A stretch of DNA of 64,000 nt. Origin: Lachnospiraceae bacterium (GTDB lineage Bacteria; Bacillota; Clostridia; Lachnospirales; Lachnospiraceae). The translations under genes and the position numbers were made by a program. Every line of letters begins with the position of its first letter. Positions within the stretch are counted from its first letter, which is position 1. This document shows positions 14,752 through 22,745 of this stretch, piece after piece. The stretch is from positions 1-64,000 of the forward strand of contig JAGATV010000059.1 in assembly GCA_017621075.1 (NCBI GenBank). The letters are read 5' to 3'. The notes beneath the pieces were generated by a model. The model was not told the origin of the DNA. It was given only the letters and a program-made list of their open reading frames with translations, and ran no database searches.

Positions 14752-14774
14752 AAACCTACTAAAACAGTATGTTT
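14752..14774. promoter_or_regulatory. Shared operator, copy 1 (probable Rrf2-type site)
   Basis: AAACCTAC, seven bases, GTATGTTT: a dyad with 7 of 8 paired positions, located just downstream of the -10 element. The same 8-7-8 architecture recurs at 20152-20174 and a related dyad lies in the Rrf2 gene promoter at 20054-20073. Binding here would block transcription start. The regulator is inferred from position and autoregulation logic. Confidence 0.65.
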
Positions 14775-14797
14775 ATATGAATAAAGGAGGAAGAGTT

Positions 14798-14893
14798 ATG
14801 AAGATCCAGAGAATGGTAATGGCAGGATGTTGTATGAACGGTATGGGATGCACAGGCAGTATGTGTTGCTGTATGTCCTGTTGTTCGTTATAG
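14798..14893 (+). CDS. 31-residue Cys-rich leader peptide
   Basis: ATG 14798 has an excellent ribosome site (AAAGGAGG, eight bases upstream). The peptide starts MKIQRMVMAGCCMNGMG and has nine Cys in total, including three consecutive Cys codons (TGT TGC TGT) and another adjacent pair near the C-terminus, before TAG. A terminator-like hairpin follows about 50 bases later, then an amino-acid ABC transporter operon. The arrangement suggests an attenuator in which ribosome stalling at Cys codons reports low charged Cys-tRNA. Other readings (a small metal- or thiol-binding peptide, a secreted peptide) are possible. There is no signal sequence. I know of no named family for it. Confidence 0.65.
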   Translation: MKIQRMVMAGCCMNGMGCTGSMCCCMSCCSL

Positions 14894-14939
14894 AATACGG
14901 AAATAAGTGAATCGGGCTTGAAGGATATCAGATATTACC

Positions 14940-14964
14940 AGCAGGCTTGAGGGCCTGTTTTTTT
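14940..14964 (+). terminator. Attenuator-type hairpin before transporter operon
   Basis: CAGGC (14942-14946) pairs with GCCTG (14953-14957), extendable by a G-T and an A-T pair, and is followed by seven Ts ending at 14964. It lies between the Cys-rich peptide and the transporter genes, so it must be partly read through for the operon to be expressed. Similar short blocks (GGGCTTGAAGG at 14914 and AGGCTTGAGGG at 14943) are directly repeated. Confidence 0.6.
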
Positions 14965-15021
14965 GTGCTTTTTATCAAAAATCACTCTGAAGACAGAGGA
15001 CAGAAAAGGAGAATATGAATT

Positions 15022-15972
15022 ATGAAAAAGAATTTTTTAAAAATAGTTTCCGTTGGTTTGGCATCCGCATTGGCATTAAGCCTGGCAGGCTGCGGCTCTG
15101 AAGCTGCATCGGCAGGAGACAGTGGGGCAGAAAAGACAACCACTGTGACGGCTGAGCGCACAGAAGTATCTGCAGGCACAGAGACAGCAGGCACTGGAGA
15201 GGTTCAGAAAATAGTGGTAGCCCACACCAATTATTATGTGCCGTATGATTTTGAGGACGAGAATGGAAATTCCGACGGATATGAGGTGGCGGTAATGAAA
15301 GCGGTTGATGAACTGCTGCCACAGTATGAATTTGAATTCGTACCCACCACCGACGATGATCTGCTGATCGGCGTGGAGTCGGGAAAATATGATGTGGGTA
15401 CAAAGGGAGTGTGGTGGACCCAGGCGCGTTCTGAGACTTACATCTTCCCGAAACATTATATCGGAGCAAGCATCATCGGCATCCTTACCAGGGCAGAAGA
15501 CGCTGATAAGTATACGGACCTGGAGGCCTTTGCAAAGGACGGAGGAAGGCTTGTACCCATAGCTCCACAGAACGCACAATACAATATTATCGAAAACTTT
15601 AATGCCGCTCATCCGGATACGCCCATCGAGCTTGCAGCCGCTGACCAGTTCCAGTTGTCGGACGCTTATCAGTGGGTGCGTGAAGGAAGATATGATGCCT
15701 ACTTCGAGATCAAGACCAGCTATGAGAACAATGTGGTGAATGAAGGCGGAGAGTATCATGATTTTGCGGAGGAACTGGCGTATGCTGCCTATGAAGGAAT
15801 CCCTACATGGCCTTTGTTCAACAGCAGCAATCAGGAGTTGGCGGACGCCTACGACGAGGCATGGGAACAGCTTAATGCCGATGGAACACTGGAGAAGCTG
15901 GCGATAGAATATTTTGGATACAGCCTCTTTGACTATGTACCGGAAGGATACCAGATCGGCGACCAGTTATAA
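15022..15972 (+). CDS. Amino-acid ABC transporter substrate-binding lipoprotein
   Basis: 316 residues. A signal peptide with lipobox (LALSLAGCGS) precedes a Ser/Thr/Glu-rich linker and a family 3 periplasmic-binding-type domain. That domain shows YYVPYDFEDENGNSDGYEVAVMKA, then GVESGKYDVGTKGVWWTQ and later EGRYDAYFEIKTSYE. The domain captures a polar amino acid. Cystine is the most likely ligand because the operon has a Cys-codon leader and sulfur-related genes, but this is inference. It is the first structural gene of the operon, with AGGAG upstream. Confidence 0.85.
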   Translation: MKKNFLKIVSVGLASALALSLAGCGSEAASAGDSGAEKTTTVTAERTEVSAGTETAGTGEVQKIVVAHTNYYVPYDFEDENGNSDGYEVAVMKAVDELLPQYEFEFVPTTDDDLLIGVESGKYDVGTKGVWWTQARSETYIFPKHYIGASIIGILTRAEDADKYTDLEAFAKDGGRLVPIAPQNAQYNIIENFNAAHPDTPIELAAADQFQLSDAYQWVREGRYDAYFEIKTSYENNVVNEGGEYHDFAEELAYAAYEGIPTWPLFNSSNQELADAYDEAWEQLNADGTLEKLAIEYFGYSLFDYVPEGYQIGDQL

Positions 15973-16007
15973 GTGACCGTCAGACAGGAATAAGGAGGTG
16001 CCGGACC

Positions 16008-16712
16008 ATGCGTCCCTTTCATCCGGAATTTATTTTCACAGCGTTGAGACAGATTCTCCCTTATCTTTGGGTGACCATTGCGACCATGGCAGGAACGGTT
16101 TTCTTCGGAAGTCTTGCAGGAATCCTTCTGGCGAGGGCCAAGATCCGCAGAGGGCCGGTGTTGCGGGCATTGTCGGAGATCTATATATATGTGACACGGT
16201 GTATCCCATCCATCGTCATGCTGTTCATCGTTTACTATGGATTGCCGGAATTTATGCTGGCATTCGGTATCGATATCAACAATTTCAGTAAGGCGTTCTT
16301 TGTGATCGTCACATTTTCGATCCTGTTTGCTGCGAATATGGCTGAGGTATTCCGCGCAGCTTATGAATCCATCGATCCGGGACAGAGAGAGGCGGCCCTC
16401 AGTGCAGGCCTGAGTGAGTGGCAGGCGTTTTACCGCATTATCCTGCCACAGTGTATCGTGGTGGCCCTGCCCAATTTCACCAATGCACTGGTAAACCTGA
16501 TGAAAGAGGGATCTTTGTCATATACCATAGGCATGTTGGACGTGATGGGCAAAGGACAACTGATGATCGGTATCAATCACGGATCTTACAGCCTGGAGGT
16601 CTATCTGGCATTGTCACTGATATACTGGGCAATGACCCTGGTAATAGAGCATGGTTTCGGGACCCTGGAAAAGCATCTTTCCAAGGGCAGGAAAATCGTG
16701 GCGGCATCCTAG
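16008..16712 (+). CDS. Amino-acid ABC transporter permease
   Basis: 234 residues with several membrane helices and the His/Glu/Cys-transporter permease signature. The EAA loop, which docks the ATPase, is EAALSAGLSEWQAFYRIILPQCI. It is similar to TcyB/GlnP-type permeases. ATG 16008 has AAGGAGGTG upstream. A second, different permease follows immediately, so the channel is probably a heterodimer. Confidence 0.88.
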   Translation: MRPFHPEFIFTALRQILPYLWVTIATMAGTVFFGSLAGILLARAKIRRGPVLRALSEIYIYVTRCIPSIVMLFIVYYGLPEFMLAFGIDINNFSKAFFVIVTFSILFAANMAEVFRAAYESIDPGQREAALSAGLSEWQAFYRIILPQCIVVALPNFTNALVNLMKEGSLSYTIGMLDVMGKGQLMIGINHGSYSLEVYLALSLIYWAMTLVIEHGFGTLEKHLSKGRKIVAAS

Positions 16713-16722
16713 GAGGGAAAAA

Positions 16723-17436
16723 ATGAAGCTGAATACGGACTTTATGATAAAAACATTCTTGGCGGCTTTAAAAGGCATTCCCGTTACGCTGGAAATCACA
16801 GTAGTCACCTTATTGTTGTCTGCTCCTATTGCGTTCTTTATGGCTTTGAAAAGATTGCACAAAAAAGGGATCGGGAGCAGGATCACAGCCGGATATGTCT
16901 CTTTTGTCCGGGGGACTCCCATTGTATTGCAGATCCTGTTCCTGTACAGTCTCCTGCCTTCTCTGCTGAACTATCTGCTGAACCGGGTATTGGAGCTCGA
17001 CTTTGATGTGTTTGGAGTTCCGCCGATCCTGTATGCCTTTGCTGTGTTCGGACTCAACACTACGGCCGTGCTTTCGGAGGTGTTCCGCTCCGCACTGCTG
17101 ACAGTGGGACACGGACAGATGGAGGCAGCTATCTCCGTAGGCTTGTCCAGACGGCAGGCATATCTGCGGATCATCATTCCCCAGGCCATGGTCTCCGCAC
17201 TCCCCAATATCTGCAATACCACGGTGAACCTGTTGAAAAGCACCTCTCTTGCATTTATGATGACCGTCAAGGATATCATGGCAATCGCGAAGGTGCAGGC
17301 GGCATACGGATACAATTATATCGAGGCCTACCTGGTGGTCCTTCTGATCTACATCCTGCTCTGCACCCTGGTACAGCTGCTGTTCAAGGCCGTGGAAAGA
17401 TATCTGTCATCCTATAAAAAACTGGTAACTTGTTAG
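16723..17436 (+). CDS. Second amino-acid ABC transporter permease
   Basis: 237 residues, another polar-amino-acid permease with the EAA loop [23 protein letters not shown] and a conserved N-terminal region ([23 protein letters not shown]). ATG 16723 has GGAGGG close upstream, ten bases after the previous stop; the frame is open further upstream but overlaps the first permease. It partners the gene at 16008. Confidence 0.88.
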   Translation: MKLNTDFMIKTFLAALKGIPVTLEITVVTLLLSAPIAFFMALKRLHKKGIGSRITAGYVSFVRGTPIVLQILFLYSLLPSLLNYLLNRVLELDFDVFGVPPILYAFAVFGLNTTAVLSEVFRSALLTVGHGQMEAAISVGLSRRQAYLRIIIPQAMVSALPNICNTTVNLLKSTSLAFMMTVKDIMAIAKVQAAYGYNYIEAYLVVLLIYILLCTLVQLLFKAVERYLSSYKKLVTC

Positions 17437-17453
17437 AAGGAGAGGTCTGTCAA

Positions 17454-18209
17454 ATGTTAGAAGTGAAAGATATCCATAAATCATATAGCGGTAACGAGAT
17501 ATTAAAGGGAGTCTCCCTCAAAGTGGAAAAGGGGGATATCATCGTGATCTTAGGTCCCAGCGGTTCCGGAAAGACTACCTTGTTGCGATGCCTCAATTTT
17601 TTGGAGCGCGCAGAAAAGGGAAGCATTGATTTTGACGGCATTCACACAGAGTTTAAGTCCGCCACCGGACATCAGATCAATGAGATCAGAAAGAGGACCG
17701 GTTTTGTATTCCAGAATTACAACCTGTTCGCCAACAAGACCGCTCTGCAGAATGTGACGGAAGGACTCATTGTGGCCAGAAAGGTCCCTAAAAAAGAGGC
17801 CGTTGACAGGGCAAAGCAGGCCCTGGATAAAGTGGGATTGTCAGACCGGTATGATTATTACCCGTCACAGCTTTCCGGAGGCCAGCAGCAACGTGTGGGG
17901 ATTGCCCGCGCCATTGCCGTGAATCCGGATGTGATCCTGTTCGATGAACCTACTTCCGCACTTGATCCGGAATTGGTGGGAGAGGTGTTAAATGTCATGA
18001 AATCCCTGGCGGAGGAAGGAGCTACCATGGTGGTGGTGACTCATGAGATGGGATTTGCGCAGGATGTGGCAAGCCGTGTGGTCTTTATGGACGGCGGAAC
18101 TATCGTGGAGGAGGGGACACCCCATGAGATTTTTTCCAGGCCAAGGGATCCCCGCACCATACAATTCTTACGGAGAATCCTGCGGGAGGATTATGAGTAC
18201 AGTATTTGA
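17454..18209 (+). CDS. Amino-acid ABC transporter ATP-binding protein
   Basis: 251 residues. Walker [11 protein letters not shown]-loop in VFQNYNLF, signature [14 protein letters not shown], Walker [14 protein letters not shown] and the switch His in VTHEMGFA are all intact. The sequence is of the GlnQ/TcyN type. The start at 17454 has AGAAGGAG upstream. It powers uptake through the two preceding permeases. Confidence 0.93.
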   Translation: MLEVKDIHKSYSGNEILKGVSLKVEKGDIIVILGPSGSGKTTLLRCLNFLERAEKGSIDFDGIHTEFKSATGHQINEIRKRTGFVFQNYNLFANKTALQNVTEGLIVARKVPKKEAVDRAKQALDKVGLSDRYDYYPSQLSGGQQQRVGIARAIAVNPDVILFDEPTSALDPELVGEVLNVMKSLAEEGATMVVVTHEMGFAQDVASRVVFMDGGTIVEEGTPHEIFSRPRDPRTIQFLRRILREDYEYSI

Positions 18210-18238
18210 ACAATGACAGGAAAGGAGGAAGCGTCAAG

Positions 18239-19051
18239 ATGGATCTGGGATTGCAGGGGAAGCGTGTGGTGGTGACCGGAGGAAGTAAAGGGATCGGTTA
18301 TGCCATTGCGGAAGAATTCCTGAAGGAGGGATCCCATGTCGTGATTTCCGGTCGGAATCCCAAGGACTTGGAAGATGCGGTAAAACGGCTGCAGCAAAAG
18401 GGAGGAGGAACCATACAAGGCTTTGCACTGGACGGCTCCCGGGAGCTTGAAGTGTATGAGCTGGCCCGCCTGGCTGCAGAGGATACCGGCAATATCGATG
18501 TATGGATCAATAATATCGGCACCAACAGGCCCAGAGCAGGGGAATTGTACACGGAGGAAGAATTGGATTTTCTCATCAGTGCCTGCTTTAAATCCGCAGT
18601 TTTCGGAAGTCAGGCCGCCTTTACCTATATGAAGGACGGCGGAGGCAGTATCGTGAATATTGCGTCCCTGGCGGCCAGAAGTGCCACCTGTGGCCGTTCC
18701 ACCATATATGGGGCACTGAAATCCGCCATTCTGGGGTTAACCAACACTACGGCCGGAGAGTATGCGGCTTACGGGATCAGGGTAAACGCTGTGCTTCCCG
18801 GATATACCAGGACCCCTTTGGTGGAGGGGAGCTTTTCGAAAGAGGCGTTGACAAGGCTGTTAAAGGACAATCTGACCGGAAGAATGGCGGAGCCGGCAGA
18901 AATCGCAAGGCCGGTGGTATTTCTGGCGAGCGATGCGGCCAGCTATATCACGGCGGCATCTTTGGAGGTTTCCGGTGGACATGCAAGAGTGCTGAACCCA
19001 TGGTATTCCTTTGAAAAGAGGCAGTCGGAAGAACTGTCCGGGAAAGAGTAA
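18239..19051 (+). CDS. Short-chain dehydrogenase/reductase in cysteine operon
   Basis: 270 residues of the SDR fold. The NAD(P) loop is VVVTGGSKGIGYAIA, the NNAG-type motif reads NNIGTN, and the catalytic Ser and Tyr-x3-Lys lie in IVNIASLAA and YGALKSAI. An oxidoreductase acting on a carbonyl or hydroxyl group is certain at family level; the substrate is unknown. Its position after a cystine-type transporter and before an ATC-hydrolase-like gene suggests a role in processing an imported sulfur compound. ATG 18239 has AAAGGAGG upstream. Confidence 0.85.
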   Translation: MDLGLQGKRVVVTGGSKGIGYAIAEEFLKEGSHVVISGRNPKDLEDAVKRLQQKGGGTIQGFALDGSRELEVYELARLAAEDTGNIDVWINNIGTNRPRAGELYTEEELDFLISACFKSAVFGSQAAFTYMKDGGGSIVNIASLAARSATCGRSTIYGALKSAILGLTNTTAGEYAAYGIRVNAVLPGYTRTPLVEGSFSKEALTRLLKDNLTGRMAEPAEIARPVVFLASDAASYITAASLEVSGGHARVLNPWYSFEKRQSEELSGKE

Positions 19052-19094
19052 CACAAAAGAAAACATCAAAATATAAGAAGCGGAGGAAATAGAA

Positions 19095-19574
19095 ATGTCA
19101 AGTTTGTGCAAAAAGATTTCAGAAGAAGCAAAAGGATTGAAAGCGGGGATCGCAGACCGTGCGATATGGTTCCACCTGTTGATCCAGGCGGCAGAAAACC
19201 AGGGAGTGGATATTGAAAAGCTTACGGATGATGCCATTTTTACTTTTGGAGCAAACCTGTACCGGGACAAGAAGGCTGAGACGGCAAAGGATTTTGTGGA
19301 TCTGATGACAGAGCCGGGGCCCGGCAGGGAGGCTTTCGCACAGGAAGTGATCCTGTCAGGAGAAGATCATGCCGTGGCACATTTCCATGCATGCCCTCTG
19401 GTAGAAGCATGGAGAGATTATGGGCTCAGTGAAGAACGCATCTCTTATCTGTGCGATCTGGCCAGCAAGGGTGATTTTGGCAGGGCCAGCAATTTCCCCA
19501 ATCTGGAGATTTCCTTCCCCCAAAAGATCGCTCACGGGGATGCGGTATGCGAGCTGGATGTGGTAAAGAAATAG
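19095..19574 (+). CDS. ATC hydrolase family protein (L-2-amino-thiazoline-4-carboxylate)
   Basis: 159 residues. The conserved parts resemble the L-2-amino-thiazoline-4-carboxylic acid hydrolase family: HFHACPLVEAWRDYGLSEE, YLCDLASKGDFG, and the C-terminal KIAHGDAVCELDV. In the classical pathway ATC is opened to a carbamoyl-cysteine and then cysteine. The many relatives in Clostridia are not biochemically tested, so the exact substrate is open. The operon context (Cys-codon leader, cystine-type transporter, SDR) fits a cysteine-releasing role. AGCGGAGG lies upstream of ATG 19095. It converges on the Rrf2 gene. Confidence 0.75.
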   Translation: MSSLCKKISEEAKGLKAGIADRAIWFHLLIQAAENQGVDIEKLTDDAIFTFGANLYRDKKAETAKDFVDLMTEPGPGREAFAQEVILSGEDHAVAHFHACPLVEAWRDYGLSEERISYLCDLASKGDFGRASNFPNLEISFPQKIAHGDAVCELDVVKK

Positions 19575-19595
19575 CCTGCTGCGCAAGGCAGTAAG

Positions 19596-20027
19596 TCAGA
19601 TCACATAGTCATCCCCGGGGTCCTCCTGATATAGAAGATCGGCAAGGGTGATATTATCCAGATGATCATTGATCACCCGGTAAAGGCCCTGCCACATCCC
19701 CAGTGTCTTGCAAAAGGGCTTTCTTGGGCAGGTATCCTGGGGAGAAGCAAGGCAGGATACCGGTGCAAGAGAATTCTCCGTTACCTGTAAAATGCTACCG
19801 ATGGTATATTGGTCGGGAGATTTTGTCAGGCGGTAGCCTCCGCCTTTTCCGCGCAGTCCGGTCAAAAACTTATTTTTGACCAGGAGCTTGATAACCGCTT
19901 CCAGATACTTTTCGGATATTTCCTGCCGTCTGGCAATGTCTTTTAATGGAATATAGTCTTCTGCCTGGTGCTCCGCCAGATCTATCATGATACGGAGAGC
20001 ATAGCGCCCTTTGGTTGAAACCAGCAT
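19596..20027 (-). CDS. Rrf2-family transcriptional regulator with three Cys
   Basis: 143 residues. The N-terminal winged HTH (STKGRYALRIMIDLAEH, then ISEKYLEAVIKLLVKNKFL and GKGGGYRL) is typical of Rrf2/IscR/CymR. Three Cys at 92, 100 and 106 (SCLASPQDTCPRKPFC) sit where IscR has its Fe-S ligands (92, 98, 104), so a cluster is possible. CymR-type members control cysteine genes in Firmicutes. Its promoter carries a dyad like those before the transporter operon and the metB-like gene. I infer that it represses itself and both flanking units. GGAGG lies eight bases upstream of the start. Confidence 0.88.
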   Translation of the reverse strand: MLVSTKGRYALRIMIDLAEHQAEDYIPLKDIARRQEISEKYLEAVIKLLVKNKFLTGLRGKGGGYRLTKSPDQYTIGSILQVTENSLAPVSCLASPQDTCPRKPFCKTLGMWQGLYRVINDHLDNITLADLLYQEDPGDDYVI

Positions 20028-20053
20028 ATATGATTCCTCCTTTCTACTTTATT

Positions 20054-20073
20054 AACCTATTATACAATAGGGT
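20054..20073. promoter_or_regulatory. Shared operator, copy in Rrf2 promoter
   Basis: AACCTAT, six bases, ATAGGGT: a dyad with 6 of 7 paired positions that covers the -10 element of the Rrf2 gene promoter. The half-site AACCTA matches the operators at 14752 and 20152, with one base less spacing. Confidence 0.55.
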
Positions 20074-20088
20074 AAATAGGAAAATCAA
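20059..20088 (-). promoter_or_regulatory. Promoter of Rrf2 regulator gene
   Basis: On the minus strand: TTGATT (20088-20083), an 18-base spacer, and a perfect TATAAT (20064-20059), about 32 bases before the start codon. Confidence 0.7.
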
Positions 20089-20117
20089 TTTGAAATTTGG
20101 GAAAATTAAAAAAAGTA

Positions 20118-20146
20118 TTGACAATATCTTCCGGCAGTGTTAAATT
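20118..20146 (+). promoter_or_regulatory. Promoter of metB-like gene
   Basis: TTGACA (20118-20123), a 17-base spacer, and TAAATT (20141-20146). The context GTATTGAC ... GTGTTAA ... TAAACCTAC is shared with the promoter at 14712. Confidence 0.65.
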
Positions 20147-20151
20147 ATAGT

Positions 20152-20174
20152 AAACCTACAGAAAAGGTATGAAT
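20152..20174. promoter_or_regulatory. Shared operator, copy 2
   Basis: AAACCTAC, seven bases, GTATGAAT. The left half is identical to the operator at 14752 and the spacing is the same; the right half pairs less well (5 of 8). It lies immediately downstream of the -10 element. Confidence 0.55.
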
Positions 20175-20186
20175 TAAGTGAAGAAA

Positions 20187-20252
20187 ATGTTATGCGCTTT
20201 GTGGCAGATGTATGACCTGCTTTTTTTATGCCGAAATTACGGCGGCCCATGA
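20187..20252 (+). CDS. Possible 21-residue upstream peptide
   Basis: ATG 20187 to TGA 20250-20252 encodes a small peptide starting MLCALWQMYDLLFLC, in the leader of the metB-like gene. The upstream GTGAAGA is only a fair ribosome site. Inside it lies a weak hairpin (GCAG 20204-20207 with CTGC 20217-20220) followed by seven Ts. By analogy with the Cys-rich leader at 14798 it might be regulatory, but it could equally be chance. Confidence 0.3.
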   Translation: MLCALWQMYDLLFLCRNYGGP

Positions 20253-20288
20253 GACAAAAGAGGCAGCCGATACAGGAGGTATGACGAC

Positions 20289-21437
20289 ATGGCTTATGCA
20301 ACGGAAACGATCTGCGTTCAGGGGAGTGAGGAACGCACTGACTGCTATGGGGCGGTCAGTGTCCCCATTTATCAATGTGCTGCCTTTGCTCATCCTGCTT
20401 TGGGAAAGAGCACGGGATATGACTATTCCAGAGTGTCCAATCCCACCAGGGATGCTCTGCAGGATACGGTAGCTGCGCTTGAACATGGCAGCAGATCACT
20501 GGCATTTTCTACCGGAATGGCGGCGATCACCGCAGTGATGGAACTGTTTTCACCGGGCGACCATATCGTGGCCACCGATGATCTGTACGGGGGCACCCCG
20601 CGCCTGTGGAACAGCATCAGTCAGAAAAACGGTCTGCAGGTAAGCTGTGTGGACACTTCCCGGCTGGAAGAGCTGAAGGGGGCCATCAGACCAAATACCA
20701 AGGCAATATTCTTGGAAACGCCCACCAATCCCATGATGAAGGTGACGGATATCAGGGCAGTTTCCCGGATCGCCAAAGAGCACGGATGTCTGGTGATCGT
20801 GGACAATACCTTCCTTTCCCCTTATTTTCAGAATCCTTTGGATCTGGGTGCGGATGTGGTGGTCCACAGCGGGACCAAATATCTGGGGGGACACAATGAT
20901 GTGCTTGCCGGCTTTGCGGTTGTCAAGGAGGAAGCACTGGGAGATAAGCTGAACACCATATATAAGACTACGGGAGCCTGTCTTTCCCCCATGGATAGCT
21001 GGCTGGTGTTAAGGGGGATCAAGACCCTCGCCCTGAGAATGGAACAGCATCAGAAGAATGCTCTTGCAATCGCCGAATGGCTGAAAGAGCAGCCTCTTGT
21101 CAGGGAGGTGTATTACATAGGTCTTAGCGGGCGGCCGGACAGGGAGCTGATAGATCGGCAGTGCAGGGGCTATGGCGGTATGATCTCTTTCCGGGTGGCA
21201 TCGGAAGCAGTGGCGGTAACACTGTTGGAGAGCGTGAGACTGATACGGTTTGCGGAAAGTCTGGGCGGTGTGGAGAGCCTGATGACTTATCCCATGAGGC
21301 AGACCCATGCGGAGGTGCCTGAGGAAACCAGAAAAGCGCTGGGAATCGATGAAACGCTCCTTCGCATGTCAGTGGGCATCGAGAGTGCACAGGATCTGAT
21401 CCTGGATCTGGAGCAGGCTTTCAGGCAGGCGGGATGA
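20289..21437 (+). CDS. metB: Cystathionine gamma-synthase/lyase family PLP enzyme
   Basis: 382 residues, class of Cys/Met metabolism PLP enzymes. Landmarks: YDYSRVSNPTRDALQ, GMAAITAVMELFSPGDHI, LETPTNPMMKVTDI, the Schiff-base Lys in HSGTKYLGGHNDVLAG, and a C-terminal SVGIESAQDLILDLEQA. It may join O-acetylhomoserine with cysteine (gamma-synthase) or split cystathionine (gamma-lyase); sequence by eye does not decide. The operon partner is a PatB-like beta-lyase and metA lies at 11734, which together would complete transsulfuration to homocysteine. GGAGG lies 11 bases before the ATG. Confidence 0.88.
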   Translation: MAYATETICVQGSEERTDCYGAVSVPIYQCAAFAHPALGKSTGYDYSRVSNPTRDALQDTVAALEHGSRSLAFSTGMAAITAVMELFSPGDHIVATDDLYGGTPRLWNSISQKNGLQVSCVDTSRLEELKGAIRPNTKAIFLETPTNPMMKVTDIRAVSRIAKEHGCLVIVDNTFLSPYFQNPLDLGADVVVHSGTKYLGGHNDVLAGFAVVKEEALGDKLNTIYKTTGACLSPMDSWLVLRGIKTLALRMEQHQKNALAIAEWLKEQPLVREVYYIGLSGRPDRELIDRQCRGYGGMISFRVASEAVAVTLLESVRLIRFAESLGGVESLMTYPMRQTHAEVPEETRKALGIDETLLRMSVGIESAQDLILDLEQAFRQAG

Positions 21438-21493
21438 GATCGGCCAAGAGAATCAAAAAAGATCGAAGGAAACTGGTAAAGGGTGACACGCAG

Positions 21494-22660
21494 ATGAAAT
21501 ATGATTTTGATAAGATAACGGACCGCAGAGGTACCAACAGCCTGAAATATGATTTTGCCGCAGAGCGCGGTAAGCCGGAGGATATCCTGCCTCTGTGGGT
21601 GGCGGATATGGATTTTCCGGTGGCGTATGAGATCACGCAAAGCCTGGAACGTGTGGTCCGGCATGGTATTTATGGATACAGTGAGGCAAAAGATTCTTAT
21701 TTTCAGGCAGTGGCATCCTGGATGGAAAAGCAGCATGACTGGAAGGTGGAGAAAGATTGGCTGGTAAAGACTCCCGGCGTGGTCTATGGGATCGCCGCTG
21801 CTATCCGGGCATTTACCCGGGAGGGAGACAGCATCCTGATTCAGAATCCGGTGTATTATCCCTTCAGTGAGGTGATCCGGGACAATGACAGGGTCCTGGT
21901 GGACAATACCCTGGTGGAGAAAGACGGAAAGTATACCATGGATTTTGAGGATATGGAACAGAAGATCAGGGAAAATCATGTCAAGCTGTTCATTTTGTGC
22001 AATCCCCACAATCCGGTGGGAAGGGTCTGGACCAGAGAAGAACTTCAGAAAGTGGGAGAGCTATGCCTGCAGTATGGTGTGCTAGTGGTCAGTGATGAGA
22101 TCCATCATGATTTTGTCTACCCGGGATACAGGCATCAGGTGTTTGCGGCACTGGACCCCCGTTTTCAAAAGATCACGGTGACCTGCACGGCGCCCAGTAA
22201 AACCTTCAATCTGGCGGGGCTGCAGGTGTCCAATATCTTTATTGCCGACAAAAAGCTGCGTTCTTTGTTCCGCAAAGAGATAGACCGTACCGGATACAGT
22301 CAGTTAAATACTTTCGGGCTGGTAGCCTGTGAGAGTGCATACAGGGACGGAGAAGAGTGGCTGACGCAGCTAAAGCAGTATCTTGGCGGCAATCTGGAGT
22401 TGGTGAGGAAGTTTGTTGCAGAAAGGCTTCCCGGTGTGCGCCTGGTAGAACCGGAAGGTACTTATCTGGTGTGGCTGGACCTGAGAGCACTGGGACTTAC
22501 GGAAAGAGAACTGGACCGGGCTGTGGTGGAGAAGGCAGGGCTTTGGCTGGACGGCGGCGGGATGTTCGGTGCCTGTGGGGAAGGTTTCCAGAGGATCAAT
22601 ATTGCCTGCCCCAGGTCGGTGCTTGAGGAAGCGTTGGAAAGGCTGACCAAAATTCTGTAA
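21494..22660 (+). CDS. patB: PatB/MalY-type cystathionine beta-lyase
   Basis: 388 residues, fold-type I aminotransferase class of the MalY/PatB group. It starts MKYDFDKITDRRGTNSLKYD, typical for the family. LPLWVADMDF, CNPHNPVGRVW, VVSDEIHHDFVY and the PLP Lys in TAPSKTFNLAGLQ are all present. It cleaves cystathionine (and cysteine) to homocysteine or H2S plus pyruvate and ammonia. ATG 21494 is preceded by AAAGGGTG, about 57 bases after the metB stop; the upstream open frame overlaps metB. Control is probably shared with metB. Confidence 0.9.
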   Translation: MKYDFDKITDRRGTNSLKYDFAAERGKPEDILPLWVADMDFPVAYEITQSLERVVRHGIYGYSEAKDSYFQAVASWMEKQHDWKVEKDWLVKTPGVVYGIAAAIRAFTREGDSILIQNPVYYPFSEVIRDNDRVLVDNTLVEKDGKYTMDFEDMEQKIRENHVKLFILCNPHNPVGRVWTREELQKVGELCLQYGVLVVSDEIHHDFVYPGYRHQVFAALDPRFQKITVTCTAPSKTFNLAGLQVSNIFIADKKLRSLFRKEIDRTGYSQLNTFGLVACESAYRDGEEWLTQLKQYLGGNLELVRKFVAERLPGVRLVEPEGTYLVWLDLRALGLTERELDRAVVEKAGLWLDGGGMFGACGEGFQRINIACPRSVLEEALERLTKIL

Positions 22661-22745
22661 ATATTCTAAAAGGTTTAGCTTGAGGTATAATTTTCCAACC
22701 TTGTCCATATACTGTAGTATATTATTACAAACAGGAGGCAGTAAT

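Noticed and set aside
14781-14893. Cys-rich peptide as a bacteriocin or lanthipeptide precursor
   Set aside because: No modification, export or immunity genes nearby and no leader/core boundary; the following terminator and cysteine-type operon fit an attenuator better.
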